In this document: positions 10,134 to 20,245 of the stretch, in pieces | Position numbering within the stretch: position 1 is the stretch's first letter | Layout of the letters: each line of letters begins with the position of its first letter | Source: Brachypterus glaber | Taxonomy: Eukaryota; Arthropoda; Insecta; Coleoptera; Kateretidae | DNA length: 64,000 nucleotides | Assembly (NCBI GenBank): GCA_958510825.1 | Contig: OY294044.1 | Location: forward strand, 68,552,357 to 68,616,356 | Direction of reading: 5' to 3' | The notes under the pieces: generated by a model | Databases searched by the model: none | Seen by the model: the letters and a program-made list of their open reading frames with translations, nothing else | Told to the model about the DNA's origin: nothing | Translations under genes and position numbers: made by a program

Positions 10134-10305
10134 CAGCTCGTCAAACGTAGGAAGAGACGCGAGTTTTTAAAAATGGACACCCCCCTTGTGCGCATTTTAC
10201 AGCTTCTGAATTCACCAGTTGTTAGAGGTGCGCGTAGAACCTATCTTTCTTCCTCCGAATACTTTCTCTTACATGTCCATGTCTCTTCCTAAGTTTGACG
10301 AGCTG
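10134..10305. mobile_element. 172-bp TA-flanked MITE
   Basis: Terminal inverted repeats of about 25 bp begin CAGCTCGTCAAACGTAGGAA on the left and (inverted) CAGCTCGTCAAACTTAGGAA on the right. TA is present at both borders (10132-10133, 10306-10307). The inside is unique and not coding. This is a Tc1/mariner-type non-autonomous element. Confidence 0.8.
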
Positions 10306-11026
10306 TAATCAACAAGGTATTTACTTATTTACAAATAGTTTTTATATTTTAAATATAAAGGAAATGGTATGTACTGCCATACGACTCTTCTAGGTGGAAA
10401 CTTCAAAAACATTATATTGAATCAAAATTTTTAATAAAATAGAGTAGATAAAGTAAAAATATAACCGACGTCAATAACTATACTTTCAGAACAAATTTTA
10501 ATTTAGATTTGTTTTTTTGCAAAACATTCCTACTACCTTTTATCTACGTACAAATAGCCTAGAAAACACAGAGAAATGATTACAGAAAACAAGTACGTAT
10601 TATTCAGATCAAGTAGATTAAAAGTTTGTATATCCGCATGTTTTGTACTTAATTCAAATGTTTTACTTAACTGAGTGCTTGGTTTGAATAACAAAATTTC
10701 TTGCATTAAGTTTAAAAGAAACTTAATAGTTAGACAGCTTAACACTAAATTTTGAGTAGATGTTTAAATGCCGGACAAAAAAACCATTTTTTTACAAACT
10801 TCCTATATCGTAAGCTTTGAATTTTGAGTAGGATCCACTTTACACCACCAGTTACATGGCAGCCATCTTGAAAAATATAGGTTAAATTATGGGTCAGTTT
10901 CTAGAAATTCTTAGCCTATTATAGACTACCAGCCGAAAAGTACATTCTTCGCATGTATGATTTAAAAACTAAAATTGGTTCTCTCTTTACTTGTTTAATA
11001 ATTTTCCTCCAATTAAGGCGGTAAAT
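10306..11026. other. AT-rich stretch, nothing recognised
   Basis: No gene or repeat identified. The 70-codon minus-strand frame at 10533-10745 has no recognisable motif and is probably a chance frame. Confidence 0.5.
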
Positions 11027-11160
11027 TTTTAGATTTTTTTTTTAATTCTAAGATTTTTTTTCCAATTTTTAGATTTTTTTTCCAATTTTTAGATTTTTTT
11101 TTTTAATTTTACATTTTCTTTTAATTTTTAGATTTTTTTTCAAATTTTAGATTTTTTTAT
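11027..11160. repeat. T-rich minisatellite
   Basis: About six degenerate tandem copies of a 20-25 bp unit of the form TAGATTTTTTTTCCAATTTT. Confidence 0.7.
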
Positions 11161-11189
11161 TTTTTATTTCGGAGGTTAAGTTTCGGTTC

Positions 11190-11420
11190 TTTTTTTGTGG
11201 TCGTGGGCGGATTTTTACCCCATGCACATATTAAATTTAAAGTTTCTGACTATTCTAGAAGTGTTTAATAATTTTTTTCCCAATTGGAGTATAGGGGAAC
11301 AGAGCTCAACTTTCGGATTTTCCCATGTTTCCATGCAAAATTTCAAGTTTCTAGCTATTTTAGAAGTGGGTAAACAAAACTGGATAAACATACATACATA
11401 CACAAGTTTTTTTTGTATTA
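11190..11420. repeat. Dispersed repeat with internal duplication
   Basis: Two related segments (about 11222-11270 and 11330-11375) share AAGTTTCTnrCTATTyTAGAAGTG. The end carries ACATACATACATACAC. This looks like the 3' part of an insect dispersed repeat. Open frames on both strands follow the repeat and are not accepted as genes. Confidence 0.4.
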
Positions 11421-12100
11421 TAGGTTATAGTTTTCTGACGGCAGTATACAAGTGTACACCTGCCATATAAATAGGATGCGCTGGTTTTGGTCTGCTGGCC
11501 TGACGTTCTTTATGCGTAAAAGATTTTGAAGATGAGTGACTTCAAGGTAAAGAGAAAAGGTCAGCTCAATTCAACAAAGAGCCAAGTACACTTATAAATG
11601 TTAATACTTAGCGGATTATTGCGTTCATTTGGTCACGTTTGCCCTGAAGGGCCTAATAATTGTGCTATTATTGCGTGAAGTTTGAATTAAAATTACTTAG
11701 TTTTATATGAAAAATTTATATTTAATATTGTTATTGTCATAAAAATATACTTTTTTAGCCCTTAACTGGCGACGTAGTTAAAAATACACAACTGGCCTGG
11801 TGACACCCATTTCATATTTCAAATTAAAAAATATATATTTGGCTTCTTTTTTTTTGTTGCAGGGGCAATTAATAGTTTGGCATAATAATAAGATTCTAAA
11901 AAAGAACATCGGGTGAAAACACTTAAATAAAAATTAGCTGGTGGCATGGCCTCGAGATATGCACTAATTTGTTATGTTTACGAATGGCACCACTTCACCA
12001 ACTAAGGGTTAATTACGGTTAAACAATGTTAGCTACAATAACGAAAATATAGAAGCGCAGATCTGATTAGAATATAATTACTGCGGCTAATAAGGTAAAT
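11421..12100. other. Stretch without recognised gene
   Basis: Nothing recognised apart from short AT tracts. Confidence 0.45.
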
Positions 12101-12350
12101 TAAATATGGGTGCCAGGCCATCAAGGAATAGATGGTAATGAGAAGACAGGAGGCCTTGTAAAAAAGGGCTATACTCACAGGACCAGAGCTGTGCTGTGGG
12201 ATATAATACTCCACAGCCAGGTACGAGGTCAGGAAAATGTTGTGAGACAACCATCAGCAACACTGCTACTAAGATAAGGCACTCCAAACTCTTTCTAGGG
12301 TTGCTTGGTCCGCAAAAAAAGAACCAGCTTACTTTTGGACATGTGTAAAC
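12101..12350 (+). pseudogene. LINE RNase H domain fragment
   Basis: Translation gives WVPGHQGIDGNEKTGGLVKKG at about 12107-12168, the signature end of an RNase H domain from a non-LTR retrotransposon ORF2. The expected GNExAD aspartate is replaced (GNEKTG), and stops interrupt the frame farther on, where RHSKLFLGLLG (about 12275) recalls the region after RNase H. Upstream RT sequence is absent. A dead, 5'-truncated remnant, unlike the 2.7-kb one in sequence detail. Minus-strand frames here are shadows. Confidence 0.7.
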
Positions 12351-12517
12351 TTTTAAAAAAATCTAAAATAGCTGAAAAATTACGTATTCTTTTCCGAAAA
12401 TAGTTATTTTTGTATTGAGAGCGCAAAAATTCTTAGTTAAAATAGTTACAGTTGTGATGACAACAAACGGAAAAAATAATTTATCCAATACCTGTATAGA
12501 AACACTTGCTTTTATTA

Positions 12518-12670
12518 CTATTTTAAATATCAAAAGTTACATTTTTTCCACTAGTGACTAAAAAAATTTTCACTCACTCTTTTGCATAGTAGAGTACTAA
12601 TTTAAATATAAAAAGTTTTGTCCACTAGTGACCAAAAAATTTTTTGCTCACTCTTTTGCGTATTAAGTTA
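12518..12670. repeat. Tandem duplication, about 83-bp unit
   Basis: Two adjacent copies share CCACTAGTGACyAAAAAA and CACTCTTTTGC. Not coding. Confidence 0.6.
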
Positions 12671-13427
12671 ATCTTTTTGTCATATTTTTTTGCTAAATTA
12701 TAGATATATATTTATAATAAAGTTTATAGAGGCGCAACTTTTCAAAAAATTATAAAAAATAAAAGGGAGAGTCCGATACACACCAAATTTTTAGAAAAGG
12801 TTACTTTGATGATATAAAGAAATATTTGTACCAACTTTGTACGAAAAATAATTACGAACAAAAAATATTATAAGGGGCGCCAATTTTTCATAGAGTATAA
12901 AAAATAAAGTAAGCGCACGAGATCAAACCAGTTATATTCTGGGAATCCACACTTGTTTGTTTTTATAAGATGCTTAAAATCTAATTTTAAACTTACAATT
13001 AGATTTTTTAAATGCCATTTTTTATTATATACTTAATACATAATCATAAAGTGTCATCCATAAAGTAATACCATCGTAGCTATGTAATTATTTCTATGGA
13101 ATGTCAAGGTTTTTTTATAGGTATATCCAGAGCTGTAGTCGAAGCATTTTTATGGGGGCCAGTAAATTTTGCCAAAGAATGACGAAAATTGCCTAAAATT
13201 GGGCAGACTAACATCTCTACTCCTTATTTTCCTACTCTCTAACATCTCTGTTGAAGGTCCTAAAATGTGAACGATACAAGGGTGAAGGGGTAAAAGGGCT
13301 CTTAAGACATTGTATATTGAGTTTATTCCCACTAACAAAATTAACCATCTTTCCTTTAATTAACAACTAACAAATTTGAGAAGAATAGAAAAGAAGGCAT
13401 GTCCAATTAGTTAGTTTTCGAACGGGA
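12671..13427. other. AT-rich stretch, nothing recognised
   Basis: No accepted gene. A 62-codon minus frame at 13150-13338 has no recognised motif. Confidence 0.45.
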
Positions 13428-13486
13428 GTCTCGGTAGCTCAGTTGGTAGAGTACCAGGGGACTCTGGTTCGAATCCAGACTGAGAC
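13428..13486 (+). ncRNA. tRNA-like Pol III unit lacking anticodon arm
   Basis: The acceptor strands GTCTCGG and CTGAGAC pair over 7 bp with one G-T. The D arm is GCTC-AGTTGGTA-GAGT. The T arm is TCTGG-TTCGAAT-CCAGA, 5 bp. The A box TAGCTCAGTTGG and B box GGTTCGAATCC fit Pol III consensus, and a T7 run (about 13492-13498) six bases downstream fits a Pol III terminator. Only 10 nt (ACCAGGGGAC) lie between D and T arms, where a normal tRNA has 22-23, so the anticodon arm is missing and no CCA is encoded. It is either a tRNA pseudogene with an internal deletion, a SINE head, or an expressed tRNA-like RNA. It cannot decode. Confidence 0.65.
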
Positions 13487-13491
13487 CTGAC

Positions 13492-13498
13492 TTTTTTT
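13492..13498 (+). terminator. Pol III T-run terminator
   Basis: Seven T residues just downstream of the tRNA-like unit, as expected for Pol III termination. Confidence 0.5.
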
Positions 13499-13631
13499 CT
13501 AATTTTCTCTTCTGTCCGATATGCCACTAATATTTTCTTTCATAATTTATTGCGGAATTTTATTTTTTTTAATCACTTATAATGCTGATAAATTTTGATT
13601 TGGAATCAACTAACACGTGAAGAAGTTTTTA

Positions 13632-13766
13632 GGGCCAATTGCACCAACTTTTGGTACGGGATTATCTCAGCCAAACCGAGTTTAAGTTAAAAATGTTGCG
13701 TTCTGATTGGTCGGCCGTCAATTTAATCTAAGTTTAAAGTTAAATCATCATTGGTGCAAGTGGCCC
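13632..13766. mobile_element. 135-bp PIF/Harbinger-like MITE
   Basis: Ends GGGCCAATTGCACCAA and (inverted) GGGCCACTTGCACCAA form 16-bp terminal repeats with one mismatch. Both borders carry TTA (13629-13631 and 13767-13769), the TWA target of PIF/Harbinger elements. No coding capacity. Confidence 0.8.
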
Positions 13767-14896
13767 TTATACGTACAGAATTTTGTTATATACTAGCGCA
13801 TGCGCAAATATAATTACAAATTAGAAAAAACAGCCTTGTCAACAGAACGTATCTGTGGATACATTAAGAAGAAAAAGAAGACTGGGTATGGAATTATCCA
13901 GACCACTTCACCAAGTGACCCAATCTTCTAGAATAATATAAATACAAATTTATATTCAGCTTGCCAAATTCTATGAAAAGACCATTGATTTAAAGAAGAA
14001 GAAGAAGAAAAAGAATCATACTCCGTACTATAACAAGATGAACACTTCCTGAGAAAAAATAAAATTATCTAGAAAAAAGGTTTTTGTTTCAAAAACCACT
14101 CATTTATTATTAAGTGGCTAATTGAGTGGATATAGTCCGGAGTAGGGTTATTCGGGAGTAGGGATGTTATGAAAGATGTCGAATATGGTGTTTCTCCCAA
14201 ACGAGGCAAAAGTATTCCTGCAATTTGGTTTAATAATACACCAGGATGTGGCTAACAACGGACTGAAAATATCTCCAAGGGCACTCTCTAGATGCACAGG
14301 TGCACATAAACCACAAATGATATTTTTAGAACGGAAAAAGGACCAAAATAAAAAATTGCTACATCGCAAAATCTGTTTTTAAATTGAAAATGATTTTGTA
14401 TTATTTACTTTGTTTCCGATGATTTCAGTATCGAAAAATATGAAGCGTTTGGGTCAAATATTTGAACATCGAATTCTATGAATTTTTGGAAAGCCGAAAA
14501 AACTGTTACCCGTAAGAAATCAACTACCTACTTACATAAATTTTTAAAGACATAGATGAAACTAAATAAATATATTTTAATGAAAATTAAATAATACTAC
14601 CAAAAAGGCGATAAACCTAGATTTTACAGCACAAAAATATAAAAATTATTTTATCCACTGCCTATTAATCACGGGTCTGTGAAGATAAACCGTTTAAAAC
14701 CGAAACGGCCGTTGATAAAGTATGGTATTCTACTCGCGTATAATATCTATTAATCATTTGGATGATTAGGCCACTCGCCTGTCGGCTCGTGTCCCAAAAT
14801 TCATCCTCACTGATTAATATCAATTATTATACGCTCGTTGAATAATATACTATTATTCCACTATTTAATTTTGTATTCATATGCATTCATTAAATA
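13767..14896. other. Stretch without recognised gene
   Basis: A (GAA)n-like run at 13993-14013 may mark the 3' tail of a LINE or SINE. Overlapping 68- and 73-codon frames at 14148-14382 on opposite strands have no recognised motif. Otherwise nothing was identified. Confidence 0.45.
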
Positions 14897-15407
14897 ACAA
14901 GCCGTGAAGATATGTAATCCTACGCATTAAATTATATATTATTCACAGTAAATGGTATATTGCATTTTTCCAAATATTAAAAAATTATAAAAAAAATAAA
15001 AAAAAAGATCTTTTTTTGAAAAACGGCACTGGATTTTTTTTTTTTTAATTTTTTCAAAAAATTTAATTTTTTTTTGTTTTTTTTTTTGAGAAAAACGATT
15101 TTTTTTTTTTTAATTATAGTTTTTATTTTATTTTTGTTTTTGGGGAGATTACTTTGAAAAACAATAGTGAACTTGATTTTTTCTGAAAATTATTATATAT
15201 AATTCGTTCTGGAGTTATCGTGTCTACAAAAATCGTGACTTCGGACAGTCGGACGGACGGACAGACGGCCATTTTCAGTTTCTTATTTTTTCATGAAACA
15301 TATATGTATCCAAGAATTTTTTGTCTAGGACGTTTTTTGTCGATTTTGGAAAACCTCGAAACTACCGTATAATATATTCTAGCGCAGGCGCGGTGAATAA
15401 TATAATA
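14897..15407 (+). mobile_element. Dispersed repeat F1, copy b
   Basis: Begins ACAAGCCGTGAAGATATGTA and contains TATATTATTCACAGTAAATG, the CGGACGGACGGACAGACGG motif at about 15249, and ends with TTCTAGCGCAGGCGCGGTGAA then TAATATAATA. The same order of motifs is seen at 62998-63712. The internal TTATTCACAG and CTGTGAATAATA-type ends suggest a foldback transposon. A/T homopolymers fill 14985-15140. Confidence 0.65.
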
Positions 15408-15709
15408 AGCAAGAAGCTCGACGTTGCGCTTATCGCACAACCAAAGCATTACAGTGAATTAGTTTAAATACATTTACCCCGGTCCCTGCTTATAAATAGT
15501 AAGGTTATTATTTACCGGGGCTCCCAAAAAATTAAATAAAAAAAAAACAATTTTACATGTTGTTTAGGCTCTACTTATAGGCTTAGTTAAGCATCCCCTA
15601 AGTGCAGGACTTGTGTCGACTTTAACTGTCTCGAACCAGATTTTAGGAGGGTAGTAAGTAGGCACTACTACAACTCGACGCTGCTTTACATAGTAAGTCA
15701 TTTACATCA
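15408..15709. other. Possible upstream LINE remnant
   Basis: Likely upstream continuation of the LINE relic that is recognisable from 15710, but translation is too decayed to assign. Confidence 0.35.
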
Positions 15710-15949
15710 CATATTGATAGCATTTGTAACTCAGCATCAAAACTCTTGGGGTTTATTATACGAAACACAGCATCATTTACATTTATAAATAGCTTATAAA
15801 AAGTCCAAACGCTCTACTCTTGTTTTATCAGGTCCAAATTGGAGTATGGCTCTCTAATATGGTACCCTACTTACGAAAACCAAAAAAATAAACTTTAATC
15901 AATTCAAAGAAAATTTTTAAAATTGTTAAAATACGGGCTAGAAAGAGTA
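15710..15949 (+). pseudogene. Jockey/CR1-type LINE RT, thumb region, part 1
   Basis: One frame reads HIDSICNSASKLLGFIIRNT, then after a stop SKLEYGSLIWYPTYENQK, then after a second stop SIQRKFLKLLKYGLERV. These blocks match the segment after the RT catalytic core in Jockey/CR1-like non-LTR elements (ILEYGSxxWxP..., IQRKFLRxL). Catalytic motifs themselves are not seen. The frame is cut at 15949 by the TIR element 15950-16852 and resumes at 16853 after removal of one TA. Two stops make it a pseudogene. Confidence 0.75.
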
Positions 15950-16852
15950 GAGGAAAGTCGCCTAATTTCGGATACCATTTACAATGTATTCAATATTTAA
16001 TACTCGATATTACTTTTTCATATTTTTTTTATATAACCAGATACAACTTATTATAGCGAACCATGATTTATTATAAAAGCAATTTTATTACAGTTTATTT
16101 TTTCCAAAAAACACGGTTAAAAAAAATCAGCGCATTTTTGTGCATTTGAAAAAGGGCTCCTAATTTCGGACATATCCGAAAAAAATTTTTCAAGAGTAGA
16201 TCTGGTTCCCATTGCTTATGTTTCTTGTTATTCCTTCACATTTAAGACGTAATTTAATCATTAAGCGATTTTCTACGAAATACTATAGGAACTATAATTT
16301 TAGATTCCCAATTTCGAATATCTTAGTATCTTAGGTAATTTTCGGTTTTTCAAAATTGTTTATCTTAGTTTGTTGTATCATTATAAAGATAATAATTAAT
16401 GGTTGGTTATCCTGAATAATAATTACCTTGCGGATATCCGAAATTGGGAATCAAATGCACAAAAATGGTCTATCCGAAATTAGGCAACTTTCTGCTTTTT
16501 AGATTAGAAATTTGTAGAATGTTTACGTTTTCAAATTGCTTAATTATGAATAGTGGATCAACTTAACTAACATCATAACTTACCCAAGACAGAATCACGA
16601 ACTTTCATAACGATTATTTATAAAATAAACAAGCATAATAATGCAACTGAGCACAAAACTGCCATTTGCAATATAAACGATTTGGGCTGCCATTTAAAGG
16701 GGAGAAGCTCTACCGTTATCATATTACAGGACGGATTTAGTTTGACTTTTGGCTTCACATAAAAGTAGGTTTCTGTTTACCTTTGCAGACAGTATCTTAA
16801 ATACACTACTATCCGAAATTTGGAAACCATCCGAAATTAGGCGCATTTCCTC
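15950..16852. mobile_element. 903-bp TIR element inserted in LINE relic
   Basis: Ends GAGGAAAGTCGCCTAATTTC and (inverted) GAGGAAATGCGCCTAATTTC, bordered by TA (15948-15949, 16853-16854). Excising the element plus one TA restores the in-frame LINE reading E-R-V-Y-P-P-Q-G. The GCCTAATTTCGGAT motif or its inverse recurs inside (near 16170, 16440, 16470, 16810, 16830), perhaps transposase-binding sites. No transposase frame is left. Confidence 0.75.
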
Positions 16853-17190
16853 TATACCCGCCTCAGGGTACTAGTCAAACATTATAATTAAATAAAAATG
16901 AAATGTTATCTTTAGATATACGAAGAAAAAATATATCTTTCCCGTTTTTATTTAATCTTCTGCACAATAAAATCGATTGCGAATATTTATTAAGTAAAAT
17001 AAATTTTCTGGTACTACGTGGAAATTTAAGATATACCGAAACATTTTCAAAAAGTCAGGCTAGAACAAATCTCATGTTTAAATCGCCGATTTATATTATG
17101 TGCAATAATTTCAATTTATTAAATAACCAAAATATTGATATCAACTTTAGTAAATTAAAACAATATAAAGAACTTTCACTTTCGGGTTTA
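16853..17190 (+). pseudogene. Jockey/CR1-type LINE RT, part 2
   Basis: Resumes with YPPQGTSQTL, a stop, then MLSLDIRRKNISFPFLFNLL and IDCEYLLSKINFLVLRGNLR, then RTNLMFKSPI. This order (YPPRG, L..LSL..RR...FLFKL, ID...LL..INF.VP.R, RTN...SPI) is the C-terminal end of Jockey/CR1 RT proteins. It is in frame with part 1 before the TE insertion and, downstream, with the Penelope-like sequence that starts around 17190-17220. Confidence 0.7.
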
Positions 17191-18261
17191 GACCGTGTTA
17201 ATGGATTTTCACTTTCCGACGCAATGGGATCCCCATTATCACCCCCTGCGGCCAATGCTTTCATGGAATACTTCGAGAAAAAAGCTATTGAGTCATTTCC
17301 ATTAAAACCTAAAATTTGGCGCAGATACGTAGACGATGTCTATGCTATTTGGCCCCATGGTATGGAAAGCCTTCAAGGTTTTCTAAATCACCTCAATTCC
17401 CAACATAAATCTATACGGTTTACGATGGAAATTGAGAACAACGGATCACTTCCCTTTTTGGACGTTTTGGTTTACAAAACGGAAAATGGCTCAATAGGAC
17501 ACTCGGTATACAGGAAGAAAACCCACACTGACAGATACCTAAACGCATTTTCACATCACCATCCCTCTCAAAAACGCTCGGTAGTTAATTCACTTGTTCA
17601 TAGGGCTTTCATGATTTCAGACAAGAATTCCCTAGACACAGAACTCCTTAAACTAACCAAAGCCTTGACCATGAACGGTTATACCAAAAAAGACATTAAT
17701 AAGACCATATACAAATACAGAAATCCCAGACCCAAACAACAGGACAATAGTGACAATGACAGACAGACACAAGTTATACTTCCCTATGTAAGCGGTATCA
17801 CGGATAAAATAGGTAAACTTTTGAAGAAGTCAAATATTAAGCCTATATTTTGGTCCAACCAAAAATTAGGTCAATGTTTGACTTCAACAAAAGACAAAAT
17901 ACCCCTGAGTTCAGAAGGCGTATATAAAATACCCTGCTCCTGTGGTACGGTTTACATAGGTGAAACTAAGAGAAAAATTTCTACAAGATTTCAAGAGCAT
18001 GAGCGCAATATAAGAAAGAAACAAATTTCCTTATCGGCAGTAGCCGAACATGTACATGAAACAGGTCATAAAATCAATTTTTCTGAAACAAAACAAATAT
18101 TAACAGAAAACAGAAAAATGCCAAGGAAGATACGGGAATCGATAGAAATCATCAAGCATCCTAACAATATCAATCGGGACACTGGTTACCACTTACCTGC
18201 AATATGGAAGTCTTTGATAGGAAAAACCTCGTCACGGGTGAATAACCACAACTCGTCATAA
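16903..18261 (+). CDS. Chimeric ORF: LINE RT tail fused to Penelope-like RT/GIY-YIG
   Basis: A 452-codon open frame. Residues 1 to about 85-105 are the C-terminus of a Jockey/CR1-type RT (FLFNLL, IDCEYLLSKINF, RTNLMFKSPI). From about residue 107 it is the C-terminal half of a Penelope-like retroelement protein: AMGSPLSP (107-114), RYVDDVYAIW (141-150, catalytic YVDD), LPFLDVLVY (183-191), then a GIY-YIG endonuclease at about 337-440 with GVYKIPCSCG and YIGETKRK and the downstream RFQEHERN. RT motifs before AMGSPLSP are missing, so this is a 5'-truncated Penelope copy that landed in frame in a LINE relic. The frame has stayed open, but no promoter is evident and the start is just the first ATG after a stop. 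It is unlikely to be a working enzyme. Whether it is expressed is unknown. Confidence 0.85.
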   Translation: MLSLDIRRKNISFPFLFNLLHNKIDCEYLLSKINFLVLRGNLRYTETFSKSQARTNLMFKSPIYIMCNNFNLLNNQNIDINFSKLKQYKELSLSGLDRVNGFSLSDAMGSPLSPPAANAFMEYFEKKAIESFPLKPKIWRRYVDDVYAIWPHGMESLQGFLNHLNSQHKSIRFTMEIENNGSLPFLDVLVYKTENGSIGHSVYRKKTHTDRYLNAFSHHHPSQKRSVVNSLVHRAFMISDKNSLDTELLKLTKALTMNGYTKKDINKTIYKYRNPRPKQQDNSDNDRQTQVILPYVSGITDKIGKLLKKSNIKPIFWSNQKLGQCLTSTKDKIPLSSEGVYKIPCSCGTVYIGETKRKISTRFQEHERNIRKKQISLSAVAEHVHETGHKINFSETKQILTENRKMPRKIRESIEIIKHPNNINRDTGYHLPAIWKSLIGKTSSRVNNHNSS

Positions 18262-18564
18262 ATAGTGACACAAGTTGATTCGAAACTTAGTTTCAGATTA
18301 ATCCCTGAAGATGTCTCTAGTAGTAAGAGACGAAACGTCGGAAAGTGAAAATCCATTAACACGGTCTAAACCCGAAACTGAAAGTTCTTTATATCTTAAT
18401 GGCCGTGAAAGCTTAAAATCTAAAATTAAAACAAATTCTTATCTTAGAAAATTTAATTGTAGATTAAATAAAGTTATTAAGTATATGTATAGTATTATAG
18501 ATTTATATATGTTTATACACTTTGTCCTGTAAATGGTGTATTCTGTTGGACAATAAAGCAAAGT
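18262..18564 (+). mobile_element. 3' region of the Penelope-like element
   Basis: Follows the stop of the GIY-YIG ORF and contains the hammerhead-like motif at 18296-18353 and an AATAAAG polyadenylation-type signal near 18550. The 73-codon frame 18311-18532 crosses the ribozyme motif and is not taken as a gene. The exact 3' border is not clear; no target duplication was found. Confidence 0.6.
18296..18353 (+). ncRNA. Hammerhead-like motif of the Penelope element
   Basis: Core CTGAAGA (18305-18311), stem II GTCTC/GAGAC with a 9-nt loop, core GAAA (18332-18335), self-complementary ACGU stem III and GUC cleavage triplet (18337-18339). Helix I: TCC (18302-18304) pairs with GGA (18340-18342), then an internal loop, then GATT (18296) with AATC (18350). 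One extra U between CTGAAGA and stem II departs from the minimal consensus, so activity is uncertain. Hammerhead motifs are established features of Penelope-like elements. Confidence 0.6.
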
Positions 18565-20094
18565 ATAAAGTATTAGTTATTAACCCTAAAAACCTGTCAA
18601 TTGGACCTCGAATTTAAAAGGATGTTGAACTCGGTTTTTATCATGAATTTTAACGAAAAGTTGTTAGACAGTTTTTTGCTGTTTGTAAAAAAGGCAACGC
18701 TTTTGTGCCGTTAAGGCATAAACAAAGATGATAGAGAGTCTGGGTTAATGTCCCGAGCCTGGGAACGGGGTGATTGCCCAAATGACATGCTGAATCGATA
18801 AAGTCGTCTGGTGCCAACACGGTTTTATCAACGAGGAATCTCCAAATTTTAATTAGAGAAAAAAGACAATTAATTATTTAGATGGTAGTTGGTTTGAGAG
18901 ATAACCACCTTTAAAATACTGCTGCCCCAAAAAAAAAACGTTCTCATGAACCAAATGAACATTAAAAAAAACTTTTTTTTTGAAAAATTAAATTATTTTT
19001 ATTTTTTTAACAGACTTCCAAAAAAGGAGGAGGTTATCAATTCGACGTGTCTTTGTTTTTTTTCATTGGAACGGATGAACGGAATTTGATGAAAACTTTT
19101 GCAACTTAAAGAGGCATTCATGATGTGGTCCCATTTTAATTTGACGCTCGGATAATGCCGGGTAAGCCGGATAATTAAGATAAATCTAATCGTTTTAACG
19201 CAATTTCACTTAAAACCGGCTTAATTTGGTTCTAATACCAACGAAATTTTTAGAAAATGATAGGATAACTCGGATAAGCCGGATCAGTTGATTTAATCAA
19301 CTTAATTTAAGGTGTCACTCTAATATTACGGCAGGCTAAAACTGTTTTACATGTCGCTAAACTTGATTCTGTGGACCTGTAATGTTAAAATACCAAGAGA
19401 AAATTATAAAATTTGTGATTATACCATAAGGCGTTATTTGATTATTACTTAACGCTTAAAGATTTTCTTTGGTATTTCGTTTAAAATAAGGTTGGTTGGA
19501 CTCTTGGGCGCTGAAATAAAAATACTTACTACTAAATTTATTTTTTAGAAATTTATCTTTAAGATGATGACGTCACAACGCACTAACGTCAGCAGCTGGC
19601 CGAGATGGAAGGACAACTATAATTTAGCTTAGATGACGTTACAAAAAGTTCTGTGTCTCTAAAAAGTAAAAAATAAAAACTTTTCGCAAAAAAAAGGAAC
19701 TTCTGTCACTAAAAAGTAAAAAATAAAAAATAAGTTTGCGCCAATTTCTGGCAAACAATTTAACGACAAAAATAATTGTTGGTATTTAATTTAGGGAGTG
19801 GTGAAATTGGCACCGGCTTATTTTTTATTTGTTACTTTCTAGAGACTTTTTTTTGCGATTTTTTTTTTTAATTTAGAAAAAAAAAATATTTTTTTTTATA
19901 AAAAAATGAGGTCCTTTCTCAGCTCTAATAATTCACAGGAAAGCTAAATGTGAATCTGGGACAGTATATATGTAAGGAAATGTTTGTGTAAATCAATATT
20001 GTTTATATAATTTCGAATTAGGGCACACTTCTGAGGGGCGGACTGGCTAATAGCCAGTGGCTATAAGTGGACGGAAATCTGTTCGGGCCTCCTA
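18565..20094. other. Unassigned stretch with short inverted repeats
   Basis: A GAGGAGGTTATCAATTCGAC motif at about 19025-19045 is reminiscent of dispersed insect repeats. TAAAAAGTAAAAAATAAAAA is repeated at 19661-19735 and occurs inverted at 19825-19850, forming a decayed foldback. No gene was recognised. Confidence 0.45.
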
Positions 20095-20245
20095 GTATAC
20101 TATTCTCCGTGTCTGAAATAGCACGCAGTGACTAATACCTAAAACGTTTTATGTCGCTCTCGTATAAGGGATTCCCCCCAGACGGAGTTACGCGAACCGC
20201 ACCCGAATTGGTATGTTCCTCGCCTTTTAGCACACTTAGCAATTT
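20095..20245. repeat. Dispersed repeat shared with 4535-5225
   Basis: The first part (CCGTGTCTGAAATAGCAC... CAGTGACT) matches 4540-4570. The second part (GGAGTTACGCGAACCGCACC, GAATTGGTATG) is the inverse of 5160-5225. Not coding. Confidence 0.6.
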
